A DNA stretch of 64,000 nt from Erysipelotrichales bacterium (GCA_910575705.1 CAJTFG010000002.1:62001-126000); one strand, 5' to 3'. Counted from the first letter of the stretch, positions 37,994-46,992 are shown. The notes: generated by a model from the letters alone, not told the origin. Made by a program: numbers and translations.

Positions 37994-38711
37994 GATGGAT
38001 CGCCTCCAAGAAGATCTCTTCCAGACTGTCGGAGCTCTTATAAGTCTCTCTTAATTCTTCCAGCGTACCGAAGAAGAGGATCTTTCCTTTATTGATGATC
38101 GCTACTTTATCGCATAGTTTTTCTGCGACCTCCAATACATGTGTAGAGAAAAATACGGTTTTTCCTTTTGCCGCATGCTGCTTCATCATCTGTTTTAAAG
38201 AGAAGCTGGACTGCGGGTCTAAACCGGTCATTGGCTCATCGAGGATCCAGATATCCGGATCACAGATCAAAGCTCCCATGATGACGATTTTCTGCCGCAT
38301 CCCATGAGAATAAGATAGGATTTTATCGTTCAGCGCATGTTCCATCTCAAAGGTTTTCGCCATATCTTCAATTCTCTGTTTTCGTTCAGAAGAGGCAACA
38401 TCATAGATATCTCCCATGAAATTCAAGTATTCGATACCCTTTAACCTGAGAAAGATATCCGCATTGTCCGGAACGATGCCGAACTGCTTTTTTGCGTTCA
38501 GAGGTTCTTTTACGATATCGGTACCGTTTAACAGGATCTCTCCTTCATCCGGTGTTAGAACACCGGTCATCATTCGTATCGTCGTCGTCTTTCCGGCCCC
38601 GTTAGGACCGATGAATCCTACGATCTCCCCTGTCGGTATCGTTATGGATAAGCCGTCTACCGCTTTGTTTTTCCCTCCGTAAATTTTGGTAACATTTTTA
38701 ATTTCAATCAT
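37986..38711 (-). CDS. ABC transporter ATP-binding protein
   Basis: A 241-residue ATPase with Walker A GPNGAGKTTT, a signature YSHGMRQKIVIMGAL, Walker B IWILDEPMTGLD and switch histidine in FFSTHVLE. The signature uses S-H-G instead of S-G-G, common in this subgroup. It is sandwiched by 4-8 nt overlaps with the SdpI-like gene before it and the permease after it. Confidence 0.92.
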   Translation of the reverse strand: MIEIKNVTKIYGGKNKAVDGLSITIPTGEIVGFIGPNGAGKTTTIRMMTGVLTPDEGEILLNGTDIVKEPLNAKKQFGIVPDNADIFLRLKGIEYLNFMGDIYDVASSERKQRIEDMAKTFEMEHALNDKILSYSHGMRQKIVIMGALICDPDIWILDEPMTGLDPQSSFSLKQMMKQHAAKGKTVFFSTHVLEVAEKLCDKVAIINKGKILFFGTLEELRETYKSSDSLEEIFLEAIHHA

Positions 38712-39352
38712 GATCGTTCTCCTTTATTTAATTTTATAAATGTGTAATAAGAATATATCATAGGAATGATGAGGATCACTGCCAGAAAAAGCCAAACATA
38801 TATCTCTTCCGGTATCGGCAAACAGATCGATATGCAGCACGCGATTCCGGAAAAAAACCATACCTTTCCGGCAAAGCGATGCGTTTTGATCCATACGCGT
38901 TCATCTTCGATCGCCCATGGGGTCTTAAATCCGAAAAAATAATTTTGCCGGATGCGCGGCATCATATTGCCTATGAAGCAGATGGTAATGCCGAACAGTA
39001 TTCGCATAAAGACGTTCATATCGATTTGTGAAGGGAAGAACGCTGCCAGTATCATACATGTACTGATCAAACATACGATGATGTTCATCAGATAGACGAA
39101 TCCCGTATACGTATGGATGAATTTCTGGTAGTTTTTCTTTTTCGGATCCAGCTTCGCCGTTATCGCAAGAATAGCGTTCAGTAGCAAAAGAAAGCAGGGA
39201 TAAAGAAAGATATAGATTTTTTCTCCATATGCATCAATTCCTTCAAAGCCCCAGTGAATAGGTATCTCCGCGGGAAGAAAAGGATAGAGGATTGATACTG
39301 CCAAAAACATCAGGATGGTGGCAGCGGCACCTCCTCGGACAGCTTTTTTCAT
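38708..39352 (-). CDS. SdpI-family membrane protein
   Basis: A 214-residue membrane protein with six hydrophobic segments. The N-terminal half has a DUF1648-type start (LPAEIPIHWGFEGIDAYGEK) and the C-terminal half the SdpI motif region (GNMMPRIRQNYFFGFKTPWA, then WIKTHRFAGKVWF). In Bacillus subtilis SdpI is the immunity protein and signal sensor for the SdpC killing factor, sequestering SdpR. Here it follows an SdpR-like gene by 2 nt. No SdpC-like toxin is seen. The start follows AAAGGAGAATAA. Confidence 0.88.
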   Translation of the reverse strand: MKKAVRGGAAATILMFLAVSILYPFLPAEIPIHWGFEGIDAYGEKIYIFLYPCFLLLLNAILAITAKLDPKKKNYQKFIHTYTGFVYLMNIIVCLISTCMILAAFFPSQIDMNVFMRILFGITICFIGNMMPRIRQNYFFGFKTPWAIEDERVWIKTHRFAGKVWFFSGIACCISICLPIPEEIYVWLFLAVILIIPMIYSYYTFIKLNKGERS

Positions 39353-39354
39353 CT

Positions 39355-39618
39355 TTATTCTCCTTTCAGGGAACTGATCCATCCGATGATCTCATCAATG
39401 ACGGAAGTTTCCAGTTCATAATAAATATATTTTCCTATTTTCTCATCGGATATCAATCCGGCTTTTTTTAATATTGACAGATGATGTGAAATGGTTGCGT
39501 TAGAAGAAGGGAAATGAGAAACGATCTCGCCGGCACTCATCTTTCCGTCTTTCAAAAGCGAGATGATCTCTCTGCGCGTGTCATCGGATAGCGCCTTAAA
39601 TGTCTCTTGAAAACGCAT
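39355..39618 (-). CDS. ArsR-family autorepressor, SdpR-like
   Basis: An 87-residue winged-helix protein (FKALSDDTRREIISLLKDG, then SAGEIVSHFPSSNATISHHL) lacking metal-binding cysteines, as in SdpR. A run of four consecutive start-type codons (GTG, then three ATG) follows GAGGTG; the third ATG is taken here. It leads a five-gene minus-strand operon of SdpI, ATPase, permease and the DUF3783-like gene. A near-perfect palindrome lies just upstream. Confidence 0.88.
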   Translation of the reverse strand: MRFQETFKALSDDTRREIISLLKDGKMSAGEIVSHFPSSNATISHHLSILKKAGLISDEKIGKYIYYELETSVIDEIIGWISSLKGE

Positions 39619-39629
39619 CATCATCACCT

Positions 39630-39651
39630 CATTTCGATATTTATCTAAATG
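39630..39651 (-). promoter_or_regulatory. Probable operator of the SdpR-like repressor
   Basis: Arms ATTTCGATA and TATCTAAAT (eight of nine positions complementary, flanked by a C/G pair) are separated by TT. The site is directly upstream of the ribosome site of the regulator gene, fitting autorepression. Confidence 0.6.
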
Positions 39652-39773
39652 TTATACCTGTCTGTGATGTTTGTCAATGAAATTGTAAAAAATAAACCCA
39701 TCTGTCTTTTCTGCATGTTGGAATCCTAACATAGTTCATGACAGCGTTGCATACACTGCATTGAGGTGAGGAC

Positions 39774-40862
39774 ATGTTTTCAAAAAAATGCCGTCTGCTG
39801 ACATGCAGTATTTTGACACTCGTGATAACCGGTATCGTCATGATCGGTTCCAGCTCGCGCATATGGGCGCAGGCGAAATTTCAGGATCCGATGTACTTTA
39901 TGAGCAGACAAGCTGTCTTTGCTATCATAGGCTGTTTTGTCATGTATGCGGCTTCCCGCATTGATTTAAGAAATGTCCGTCCGCATGCCCGAAAGCTTTT
40001 TTTTCTATGTACGGCATTGCTCGTCATCGTGTTGATACCCGGTGTAGGCGTTGCTCGCAACGGTTCTCGAAGCTGGTTCGGCATCGGTTCTTTTCTTGTT
40101 CAGCCCTCTGAATTTTTTAAGATTGCGATCATTTTGTATGTCGCTGATTTTTTAGCGAAGCGATATCGCGTCAAAACGTTTAAACGCGATCTTTTGTTTC
40201 CCGGTTTTCTCACTGCTATCGGTTTCGGACTGATCTTGTTGCAGCCGGATTTCGGAAGCGGTATCGTCATGGTGTGTAGTATTGTCGTGATGGTGTTGGC
40301 TGCGGATTCTCCGCTTCGCTATTTTGTGCGCGTCGGCATGCTGGGCGCCGGCGGTCTGATCGCTTTGATCCTATCGGCTCCATATCGTCTTGCCCGTATC
40401 ACGTCGTTTATCGATCCTTGGCAGGATCCGTTGGGTTCCGGATTTCAGATCATTCAGTCTTTGTTTGCGATATCTCCCGGAGGTATTCTCGGTGTAGGAT
40501 TTGATAACAGCATGCAGAAGCATTTTTATCTTCCCGAACCGCAGACGGATTTTATCTTCGCTATTTTTGCCGAAGAGTTCGGGTTTCTCGGGTGCTGCAT
40601 TTTGATCACGGTATTTTTGTTTGTCATATATGAAGGGTGTCGCATTGCCAAAGAGGCTGCGGATCCGTTTTTATGCTATACTGCTATCGGTTTGACTTCT
40701 TTATTTGCCATTCAGGTCATGATCAATCTGGGCGTGGTTGTCGGCCTGTTTCCAGTAACGGGGATCACGTTGCCCTTCATTTCTTACGGAGGAAGTTCCT
40801 TGATGGTAATGATGGGGAGTATGGGGCTTTTGATGGGAATTGCCAATGTTGATAAAAATTGA
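39774..40862 (+). CDS. ftsW: Septal peptidoglycan glycosyltransferase FtsW (SEDS family)
   Basis: A 362-residue SEDS protein with about ten membrane segments that polymerises septal glycan strands from lipid II. Typical regions are NGSRSWFGIGSFLVQPSEFF, LLQPDFGSGIVM and the C-terminal LPFISYGGSSLM. FtsW is preferred over RodA because murG, murB and divIB follow directly and ftsI lies in the first half of the cluster. The start follows TTGAGGTGAGG. Confidence 0.92.
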   Translation: MFSKKCRLLTCSILTLVITGIVMIGSSSRIWAQAKFQDPMYFMSRQAVFAIIGCFVMYAASRIDLRNVRPHARKLFFLCTALLVIVLIPGVGVARNGSRSWFGIGSFLVQPSEFFKIAIILYVADFLAKRYRVKTFKRDLLFPGFLTAIGFGLILLQPDFGSGIVMVCSIVVMVLAADSPLRYFVRVGMLGAGGLIALILSAPYRLARITSFIDPWQDPLGSGFQIIQSLFAISPGGILGVGFDNSMQKHFYLPEPQTDFIFAIFAEEFGFLGCCILITVFLFVIYEGCRIAKEAADPFLCYTAIGLTSLFAIQVMINLGVVVGLFPVTGITLPFISYGGSSLMVMMGSMGLLMGIANVDKN

Positions 40863-40919
40863 AAAAAAGTCGTAGATTTTCATATACACATGCTATAATA
40901 ATCGTTAAGGAGTGATGTC

Positions 40920-41993
40920 ATGAAGCTGCTGATCGTAACCGGCGGTACCGGAGGACACATATATCCGGCGCTGGCTCTGGCGGAATATGCCAGAAGTCAG
41001 GATACGCATACCGATATCTTATTTGTGGGGAATGATGATCGAATGGAAGCGTCTGAGATACCGGCTCATGGTTTTGCTTTTCAAGGTCTTCATACGAGCG
41101 GTCTTACCGGCAATCCTTTGCGGAAGATAAAAGCTATCTCTCAAATGGGGATCGCTTATCAGAAAGCAAAGACCATCCTTCGAAATTATCAGCCGGATGT
41201 GGTGATTGGTTTTGGCGGCTATGTAAGTGCGCCTGTTATGCTGGCAGCACATCATATGCGTATACCTACGGTGATTCATGAGCAGAATTCTATTGTAGGG
41301 GTTGCGAACAAGGCGGTAGCGAATAAAGTAGACCGTATTGTTATCTGTTATGAAAAATGCCTTGCGGTGTTTGATAAAAAGAAGACGCTTCTTCTCGGTA
41401 ATCCCAGAGCCAGTGTAGCGGCGAATGCCCAATTAAACAAAGCCTATTTGAAGCAGCTACAACTGACGGAAAAAAAGCCGTTGATATTGATCGTGATGGG
41501 ATCGCTGGGCAGCACTTCTGTCAATGAGATGATGAGTGATGCTTTGTTGCACTATCAGGAAGATGCGCAGATCCTCTATGTTAGTGGTAAGCAGAATTAT
41601 GAACAGATGAAGAAAAAGTTTTCCAATCCGAATATTCGGGTCGTTGATTATGTCGATCAGCTGGCGATCCTTCCCCAAGTTGATTTTTTGATCTGTCGTG
41701 CTGGCGCGACTACGCTTGCTGAAATAACCGCGCTTGGGAAACCCAGTATTCTTATTCCCAGTCCTTATGTAGCGCATAATCATCAGTATTATAACGCAAG
41801 CGTTCTGGTAGAGCATAAGGCGGCGATGATGATAGAAGAAAAAAACTTTTCTGCGGAGTTATTGCTGCATGATATGAAGCAGCTTCTTTATAATAAAAAA
41901 CTGCGGGAGGAAATGGGAGTGCATGCCAGGGAATTGGGCTTTCCCGATGCTTGCAGCGATATGCTGCGTGTGATACAGAATATGAAAAGGTGA
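40920..41993 (+). CDS. murG: Undecaprenyl-PP-MurNAc-pentapeptide GlcNAc transferase
   Basis: A 357-residue GT-B glycosyltransferase that makes lipid II at the inner membrane face. The N-terminal glycine loop is TGGTGGHIYPALALAE; a second, GFGGYVSAPVML, and VIHEQNSIVG follow. The C-terminal UDP-GlcNAc site includes the RAGATTLAEITALGKPSILIP stretch (catalytic-site E and GK). A TATAAT box at 40894-40899 and AAGGAGTGATG lie upstream, so it may have its own promoter behind ftsW. Confidence 0.96.
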   Translation: MKLLIVTGGTGGHIYPALALAEYARSQDTHTDILFVGNDDRMEASEIPAHGFAFQGLHTSGLTGNPLRKIKAISQMGIAYQKAKTILRNYQPDVVIGFGGYVSAPVMLAAHHMRIPTVIHEQNSIVGVANKAVANKVDRIVICYEKCLAVFDKKKTLLLGNPRASVAANAQLNKAYLKQLQLTEKKPLILIVMGSLGSTSVNEMMSDALLHYQEDAQILYVSGKQNYEQMKKKFSNPNIRVVDYVDQLAILPQVDFLICRAGATTLAEITALGKPSILIPSPYVAHNHQYYNASVLVEHKAAMMIEEKNFSAELLLHDMKQLLYNKKLREEMGVHARELGFPDACSDMLRVIQNMKR

Positions 41994-41997
41994 TTTT

Positions 41998-42900
41998 ATG
42001 AAATTAAAAGAACGTTTGGGTGCATATGGTGATGTGCTGACAAAGGAATCCTTAAAAAAACATACGACCTTTAAGATCGGCGGTAATTGCCGCTACTTTG
42101 TATATCCTAAAAACGAGCTTTGTCTTACGCAGATCATGAAGATCATCCAAGTAGAAGGACTTCCTTATAAAGTTTTCGGTAAGGGAAGCAATATCTTGTG
42201 CAGCGATGATGATTTTCCGGGTATCGTTATTTGTTTGGACCGCTATTTTACCGATTTTTATTTTGAGACGGATGGAACGTGTGTCGTACAGTCTGGTACG
42301 AGCATCATCCTGCTGGCGCATGAGGCGATGAAACGCTCTTTTAGCGGATTGGAGTTTGCCAGCGGTATTCCGGGTACTGTCGGAGGTGCCGTTTTTATGA
42401 ATGCCGGCGCTTATAAAAGCGATATGAGTCAGATCATACAAGAGGTATTCGTTTACCGCAATGGCATATGCGAATGGATAAACGTACAGGATCTGGATTT
42501 TTCTTATCGTCATTCCGTTTTTCAGCAGCATGCGGATTGGATCGTATTGGGCATGCGTTGTCAGCTGATCCCCGGAGATCAAAAAGAGATCCTTGATTTG
42601 ATGGATTCCCGGCGTCAGCGCCGTATGGCATCCCAGCCTTTGGATCGCCCTTGTGCCGGAAGCATGTTCCGTAATCCCACACAGGCGCAAGCGTGGGAGT
42701 TGATTGAAAAGATCGGCTTTCGTGGGAAATCCATCGGCGGCGCTAAGGTTTCCGAAAAGCATGCAAATTTCATCATCAACGATAAAAACGCTACGGCAGA
42801 AGATATCATGACGCTTGTTACGATGATTCAAAAAGAGGTAAAGGAACAGTTTGATATCGATCTGCATACGGAAGTAGAGCGGTTTAATTGGAAAAAATAA
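41998..42900 (+). CDS. murB: UDP-N-acetylenolpyruvoylglucosamine reductase
   Basis: A 300-residue FAD enzyme forming UDP-MurNAc with NADPH. It has KHTTFKIGGNCRYFVYP, FGKGSNIL, FASGIPGTVGGAVFMNAGAY, SYRHS (the substrate tyrosine region of type II enzymes), CAGSMFRNP with the catalytic serine, and a final conserved EVERF. Four nt separate it from murG. Confidence 0.96.
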   Translation: MKLKERLGAYGDVLTKESLKKHTTFKIGGNCRYFVYPKNELCLTQIMKIIQVEGLPYKVFGKGSNILCSDDDFPGIVICLDRYFTDFYFETDGTCVVQSGTSIILLAHEAMKRSFSGLEFASGIPGTVGGAVFMNAGAYKSDMSQIIQEVFVYRNGICEWINVQDLDFSYRHSVFQQHADWIVLGMRCQLIPGDQKEILDLMDSRRQRRMASQPLDRPCAGSMFRNPTQAQAWELIEKIGFRGKSIGGAKVSEKHANFIINDKNATAEDIMTLVTMIQKEVKEQFDIDLHTEVERFNWKK

Positions 42901-43700
42901 AATACGATCTGGATCTTGATGATGATATTCAGAAATTGCTGCAGGATGATGTAGAAACAAAGCTGAAGGAACTAAGCCAGAAAAAAATCAATCGTAAGAA
43001 AAGAAATCGCAAGATCCGCAGGCTCATCCTGTTGGTCATTGCTACGTTGCTTGGGATCTACCTTTTATCCGATGCATCGAAGGTAAAATCTTTAAGTACG
43101 CACGGAAGCGATTTTTACAGTGATAAAGAGATTTATGAAAAAGCAGGCATCTCATATGAAAGCCGTTATCTTCTTCTTCCTTCGTTTTATCTGGAATGGA
43201 AGCTGAAACGGGATCCGTTTATTCGGGATGCTACTGTCACAAAACAGATGGACGGCGTTATTCTGATTGAGATTGCCGATGAAGAAATATTTGGTTACAT
43301 CGTGAAAGAAAATGAAACAGTTGCTGTTTTAAAAGACGGTACGCAAAAAGAGATCGTCGGTGAAAACCTCATGAGCATCGCGAATTATGCGTTGATCGGA
43401 AGCTTTACAGAGGAACAGTTGCACAGGATCCTCTCGGTTTTTTATAGTGAGTCAAATCCTGTGGAGGAAGATATCATCGCTATGATTTCTGAGATCCAGC
43501 CGCATGCGGCCAGTTATGATGAAAATATGGTGCGTATCATCATGCGAGATGGCAATGTATTGTACGGTTCTTATAGCAGCATTCGTTTTTTGAACTATTA
43601 CAAACAGACACTGGCCAGTTTAAAGACCCATCCGACATGTCTTTCTTTGGACGAAGCGACATCGTCGATCGTATCGCTGAAGGAATGTCCTGCCAATTAG
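42888..43700 (+). CDS. divIB: Cell division protein DivIB/FtsQ
   Basis: A 270-residue bitopic division protein. A charged cytoplasmic N terminus (~60 residues with a K/R-rich block NRKKRNRKIRR) is followed by one membrane helix (~45-62) and a POTRA-like domain (VKSLSTHGSDFYSDKEIYEKA) leading to the beta domain. The only start candidate with a full N terminus is TTG 42888, which overlaps murB by 13 nt; no ATG exists until far inside the protein. The position after murB is typical. Confidence 0.88.
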   Translation: MEKIKYDLDLDDDIQKLLQDDVETKLKELSQKKINRKKRNRKIRRLILLVIATLLGIYLLSDASKVKSLSTHGSDFYSDKEIYEKAGISYESRYLLLPSFYLEWKLKRDPFIRDATVTKQMDGVILIEIADEEIFGYIVKENETVAVLKDGTQKEIVGENLMSIANYALIGSFTEEQLHRILSVFYSESNPVEEDIIAMISEIQPHAASYDENMVRIIMRDGNVLYGSYSSIRFLNYYKQTLASLKTHPTCLSLDEATSSIVSLKECPAN

Positions 43701-43768
43701 TTTTTCCTAAATGATTGCTTTATCAGTCAGGAATTTGCTATAATTTATTAAATATAAGGAGGAATATT

Positions 43769-44128
43769 ATGTCAATCAATAAAAGTACGCAATTCGGAAA
43801 CATCCATATTTCCATTGATGCGATTGCATCTTTGGCAGGCGGTGTTGTGACAGAATGCTATGGTGTTGTAGGAATGGCATCTCAGAAATTGGTAAAGGAT
43901 GGGATTGCCGAACTCCTGAAAAAAGAGAATTATTCCCGCGGTGTTGTTGTGCGCCAGAAAGAGGATGCCCTTGAACTGGATCTATATATTATCGTATCTT
44001 ATGGAGTGAAAATTTCTGAAGTTGTGAATGAAGTTCAGAAAAAAGCGAAATATATGTTAGAGAAATCCCTGGAACTTGATTTCAATACGATCAATGTCTA
44101 TGTACAGGGTGTTAAGGTAATGAAGTAG
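43769..44128 (+). CDS. Asp23/Gls24-family protein (YloU-like)
   Basis: A 119-residue member of the Asp23 family: IHISIDAIASLAGGVVTECYGVVGMA with later VVVRQKEDALELDLYIIVSYGV, quoted by its core GVVGMA and IIVSYGVKI. In Staphylococcus the protein associates with the membrane and cell-envelope homeostasis. Gene order asp23-fakA is the common Bacillota arrangement. The start follows AAGGAGGAATATT; the upstream ATG at 43715 is rejected. Confidence 0.92.
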   Translation: MSINKSTQFGNIHISIDAIASLAGGVVTECYGVVGMASQKLVKDGIAELLKKENYSRGVVVRQKEDALELDLYIIVSYGVKISEVVNEVQKKAKYMLEKSLELDFNTINVYVQGVKVMK

Positions 44129-44136
44129 GTACGTAC

Positions 44137-45759
44137 ATGAAAACGATAAATGGAACATTATGGAAACAGATGCTAGAGAGCGGTGCCAATCATCTGGCGA
44201 ATAAATCTGGTGAGATTGATGCTTTGAATGTCTTTCCAGTACCGGATGGGGATACGGGTACAAATATGTCAATGACGTTTAGCAGCGGTGTCAAAGAAGC
44301 ACTGGCTTGCAGCAGTGACGATGTTTGCGATATTGCCAAGGTTTTGTCAAAAGGGCTTTTGATGGGCGCAAGAGGGAATTCCGGAGTGATTACATCACAG
44401 ATTTTCAGAGGTGTATATCAGGGCGTGGAAGGCATGAAAGAAGTGAATGGCTTCCAGCTGGCAAATGCTTTTGTACAAGGCTCACGTGTTGCCTATAAGG
44501 CGGTTATGCGCCCGGTAGAAGGAACGATTTTGACCGTTGTTCGTGAAGCGGCAGATTATACGTATGCATATGCTTCTGAGACTGGAGAAGTGACTTGTCT
44601 TCAGGTAATCGATAAGTTCTTGGAAGAAGCCAGAGAATCTTTAAAGCGTACGCCGGAGCTGTTGCCGGTCCTTGCTGAGGTAGGCGTTGTCGACAGCGGC
44701 GGAGCTGGTTTGGTTACGATCTTGGAAGGTTTTCAGTCTGCGCTGAACGGCGTTGTTATCGAACGGCATGAAAAAGATGAAACAAAGACGGCAGCCGGTG
44801 CTGATATGGAAAATGATGAATTCGGATACTGTACGGAATTTATCATCCGGCTGAATGAGAATGGCATGCGTCATTTTAAGGAAGATGACCTGCGGAAATC
44901 ATTGGCACGTATCGGTAATTCTATTGTATGCGTACAGGATGAAGATATCGTTAAGGTACATGTTCATACGCTGACTCCGGGAGATGCGTTGAATCTAGGA
45001 CAGCGCCATGGAGAATTTGTGAAACTGAAGATCGAGAATATGCAGGAGCAGCATGAGAATATCCTTATCAATGCGGAGCAGGCGAAAGAAGAAAAGCCAA
45101 AGTCTCGCTATGCGATCATTACGGTTGCGGCAGGGGAAGGATTGAAGAATATGTTCCATGAACTGCGTGCGGATTATGTGATCAGCGGGGGACAGACGAT
45201 GAATCCTTCTACGGAAGATTTTGTTTCCGCTGTTAAGAAAGTAAATGCCGAGAATATTTATATTCTTCCTAATAACTCGAATATCATTTTAGCTGCACAG
45301 CAGGCGGCTACGGTATGTGATGACCAAAATATACATGTGATCCCATCCAAAACGATACCGCAGGGATTATGTGCCTGCATCATGTTTAACCCGGATGTCG
45401 ATCCGGATATGAACTTGTCGGAGATGACCGATGCGATTTCTTTGGTAAAGACCGGACAGCTTACGTATGCTATCAAGGATACGACATTTGACGGTATGGA
45501 AATTAAAGCTTCCGATTATATGGGAATTAAAGAAAAGGAGATCGTTGTCAGTACGCCGGATAAGATGGAAGCGGTAAAAAAATTGATTGACTCTCTTGTC
45601 GACGAGGACAGTGAGATCGTTACGCTGATATATGGAGAGGGTGTAGACGAGGCGGAAGCAAAAGAAGTAAAGGCCTATATCGAAGATACCTATCATGTAG
45701 AGGTAGAGATGAATAGCGGAGAACAGCCGGTGTATTCTTTTATCATCGGTGTAGAATAA
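44137..45759 (+). CDS. fakA: Fatty-acid kinase ATP-binding subunit FakA (DAK-domain protein YloV)
   Basis: A 540-residue protein with an N-terminal DhaL/DAK2 kinase domain (NVFPVPDGDTGTNMSMTF, then LLMGARGNSGVITSQIFRG), which coordinates two Mg and ATP. A linker carries the conserved EFGYCTEFI segment, and a C-terminal DegV-interacting domain completes it. With a FakB protein it phosphorylates exogenous fatty acids for phospholipid synthesis. No fakB is near. A terminator follows. Confidence 0.92.
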   Translation: MKTINGTLWKQMLESGANHLANKSGEIDALNVFPVPDGDTGTNMSMTFSSGVKEALACSSDDVCDIAKVLSKGLLMGARGNSGVITSQIFRGVYQGVEGMKEVNGFQLANAFVQGSRVAYKAVMRPVEGTILTVVREAADYTYAYASETGEVTCLQVIDKFLEEARESLKRTPELLPVLAEVGVVDSGGAGLVTILEGFQSALNGVVIERHEKDETKTAAGADMENDEFGYCTEFIIRLNENGMRHFKEDDLRKSLARIGNSIVCVQDEDIVKVHVHTLTPGDALNLGQRHGEFVKLKIENMQEQHENILINAEQAKEEKPKSRYAIITVAAGEGLKNMFHELRADYVISGGQTMNPSTEDFVSAVKKVNAENIYILPNNSNIILAAQQAATVCDDQNIHVIPSKTIPQGLCACIMFNPDVDPDMNLSEMTDAISLVKTGQLTYAIKDTTFDGMEIKASDYMGIKEKEIVVSTPDKMEAVKKLIDSLVDEDSEIVTLIYGEGVDEAEAKEVKAYIEDTYHVEVEMNSGEQPVYSFIIGVE

Positions 45760-45770
45760 AAACAAATGTC

Positions 45771-45799
45771 AAAAAGCGCCTTAAAAATAGGCGCTTTTT
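45771..45799 (+). terminator. Terminator after fakA
   Basis: AAAAAGCGCC pairs with GGCGCTTTTT around an A/T-rich loop. Confidence 0.85.
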
Positions 45800-45974
45800 A
45801 AATTGAAGAACATTCGTTTAAATATTAATCATTGTTTAAGAAGCGTTATGATTAATAGCAAAAGATCTATACGGAAGTTGTATTAAATGAAATTTATCAT
45901 GTAATGACAATGATGATTGATGAAATATATATAGATTTTTATGGTTTGCAACGAATATAGTGGTTTTATCTTAT

Positions 45975-45999
45975 TTCGTTACATTCGATATGTAACGAA
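45975..45999. promoter_or_regulatory. Perfect 10-bp palindrome upstream of a decayed gene
   Basis: TTCGTTACAT and ATGTAACGAA are perfect complements around TCGAT; a partial half-site CAACGAA lies ~26 nt upstream. This looks like the operator of the AlbA-type gene that begins about 40 nt later and is now broken. The stretch 45800-45970 before it shows nothing else. Confidence 0.5.
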
Positions 46000-46031
46000 T
46001 GTATACTTAAAGTAAGATAGAGAGGAGCTAC

Positions 46032-46300
46032 ATTACAGATAGAGAAACTAGAAATTTAGAATACAAAGCAGATACAACAAAATCTTTTTTGAAGACTGTA
46101 TCTGCTTTTTTAAATTATGGGACTAGCACAATTATTTTGGAAGTCACGAATGATAAGGATGTTGTTGGGTTGAAGATGTAGAACAAAGATGTTTAGATAT
46201 CGAAAAATACCATTAATGATGATATTAGTCCTATACCGAATTATTGTTTACTAATCCATGATGAGCATATAAACGTAGTGATTCTTCTAGTGTGGAAATG
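46032..46300 (+). pseudogene. Decayed AlbA_2/Schlafen-type DNA-binding protein gene (N-terminal part)
   Basis: Behind a GAGGAG ribosome site the frame reads R-E-T-R-N-L-E-Y-K ... SFLKTVSAFLNYGTSTIILEV, matching the start of AlbA_2-domain proteins (ETRNLEFK, FLKTVSAFANYG, G-I-I-x-G). It stops at TAG after VVGLKM. One base later VEDVEQRCLDIE continues the family pattern, and after another shift NTINDDISPIPNYCLLIHDEHINVVI. Thus at least two frameshifts. There is no start codon in the expected place. The palindrome upstream probably was its operator. Confidence 0.7.
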
Positions 46301-46440
46301 GACTGGCTTAAATTTAATAGATTCGTGTTAAAAAGTATGAATCAGATTTTTGAAGAACAAGTTAGTTCAAAGCAAGATTTGGTTCAACAATTTCTAAAAT
46401 CAATGCGATTCAAATATGTATCGCATTATCCAATATCATT
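46285..46440 (+). pseudogene. Remnant open frame of unknown origin
   Basis: A short frame reads M-D-W-L-K-F-N-R-F-V-L-K-S-M-N and continues to a stop at 46443 (QDLVQQFLKSMRFKYVSHYP). It follows the AlbA remnant and lacks a ribosome site. I do not recognise it; it may be a later part of the same lost locus. Confidence 0.35.
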
Positions 46441-46499
46441 TTAGATTGCGGTTTCTGCAACTATTCTAGGAAATGAGTTACAAAGCCTTTATAAATACG

Positions 46500-46524
46500 A
46501 AAAGCCTGATAATTCAGGCTTTTT
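46500..46524 (+). terminator. Terminator of the decayed locus
   Basis: AAAAGCCTGA pairs with TCAGGCTTTT around TAAT, followed by T residues. It probably ended the transcript of the remnant genes. The following 46525-46638 contains no recognisable gene. Confidence 0.8.
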
Positions 46525-46638
46525 GTTATCTGGATGTAAATGTCAATATAGAGTGGTGTGTAATTGAGCATTGATTTCCAGGGCTATATGAGGAACAGTT
46601 ATACCGTTAATGCAGACGGATATTTTATTCTTAAGATA

Positions 46639-46992
46639 CTACTGCTCCTGAATATGTTCAAAGGATTTTTTCAGGATACCTTCGATATGGCTGTCATCCA
46701 ACGAATAATAAACAGAACGACCTATTTTTTGCGATTTGACCAGTTTGGAGATACGCAGTACTTTTAACTGGTGCGATACGGCAGATTTCGTCATATCTAA
46801 AACATTTGCCAGATCGGATACACACATCTCATGCTCTTGCAGCGACATGAGGATTTGCAGTCTTGTGCTGTCACCCATCGTTTTGAAAAAATCGGATAGA
46901 TCCATAATCTTATCAAATTCGGGAAGATTATGTTTTACTCGTTTGACAAGCTCTATATCATTCGGTTTACAATCACAGTGATTTTCCAGCAT
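46639..46992 (-). CDS. cadC: ArsR/SmtB-family metal-sensing repressor, CadC-like
   Basis: A 117-residue winged-helix repressor. An N-terminal pair of cysteines (ENHCDCKPND) together with the cysteine of EMCVSDLANVLDMTKSAVSHQL would form a CadC-type alpha3N thiolate site for Cd, Pb or Zn. The C-terminal helix has SLDDSHIEGILKKSFEHI, the D-x-H ... H layout of the alpha5 zinc site. The start follows CAAAGGAGGATA. It is divergent from a chaperone-ATPase pair and presumably represses it via the two operators between them. Confidence 0.92.
   Translation of the reverse strand: MLENHCDCKPNDIELVKRVKHNLPEFDKIMDLSDFFKTMGDSTRLQILMSLQEHEMCVSDLANVLDMTKSAVSHQLKVLRISKLVKSQKIGRSVYYSLDDSHIEGILKKSFEHIQEQ

Noticed and set aside
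42052-42960. A 302-codon minus-strand frame opposite murB
   Set aside because: murB is certain on the plus strand; the reverse frame shows no ribosome site or motif.
46564-46767. 67-codon plus-strand frame
   Set aside because: It runs opposite the certain CadC-like gene and has no features.
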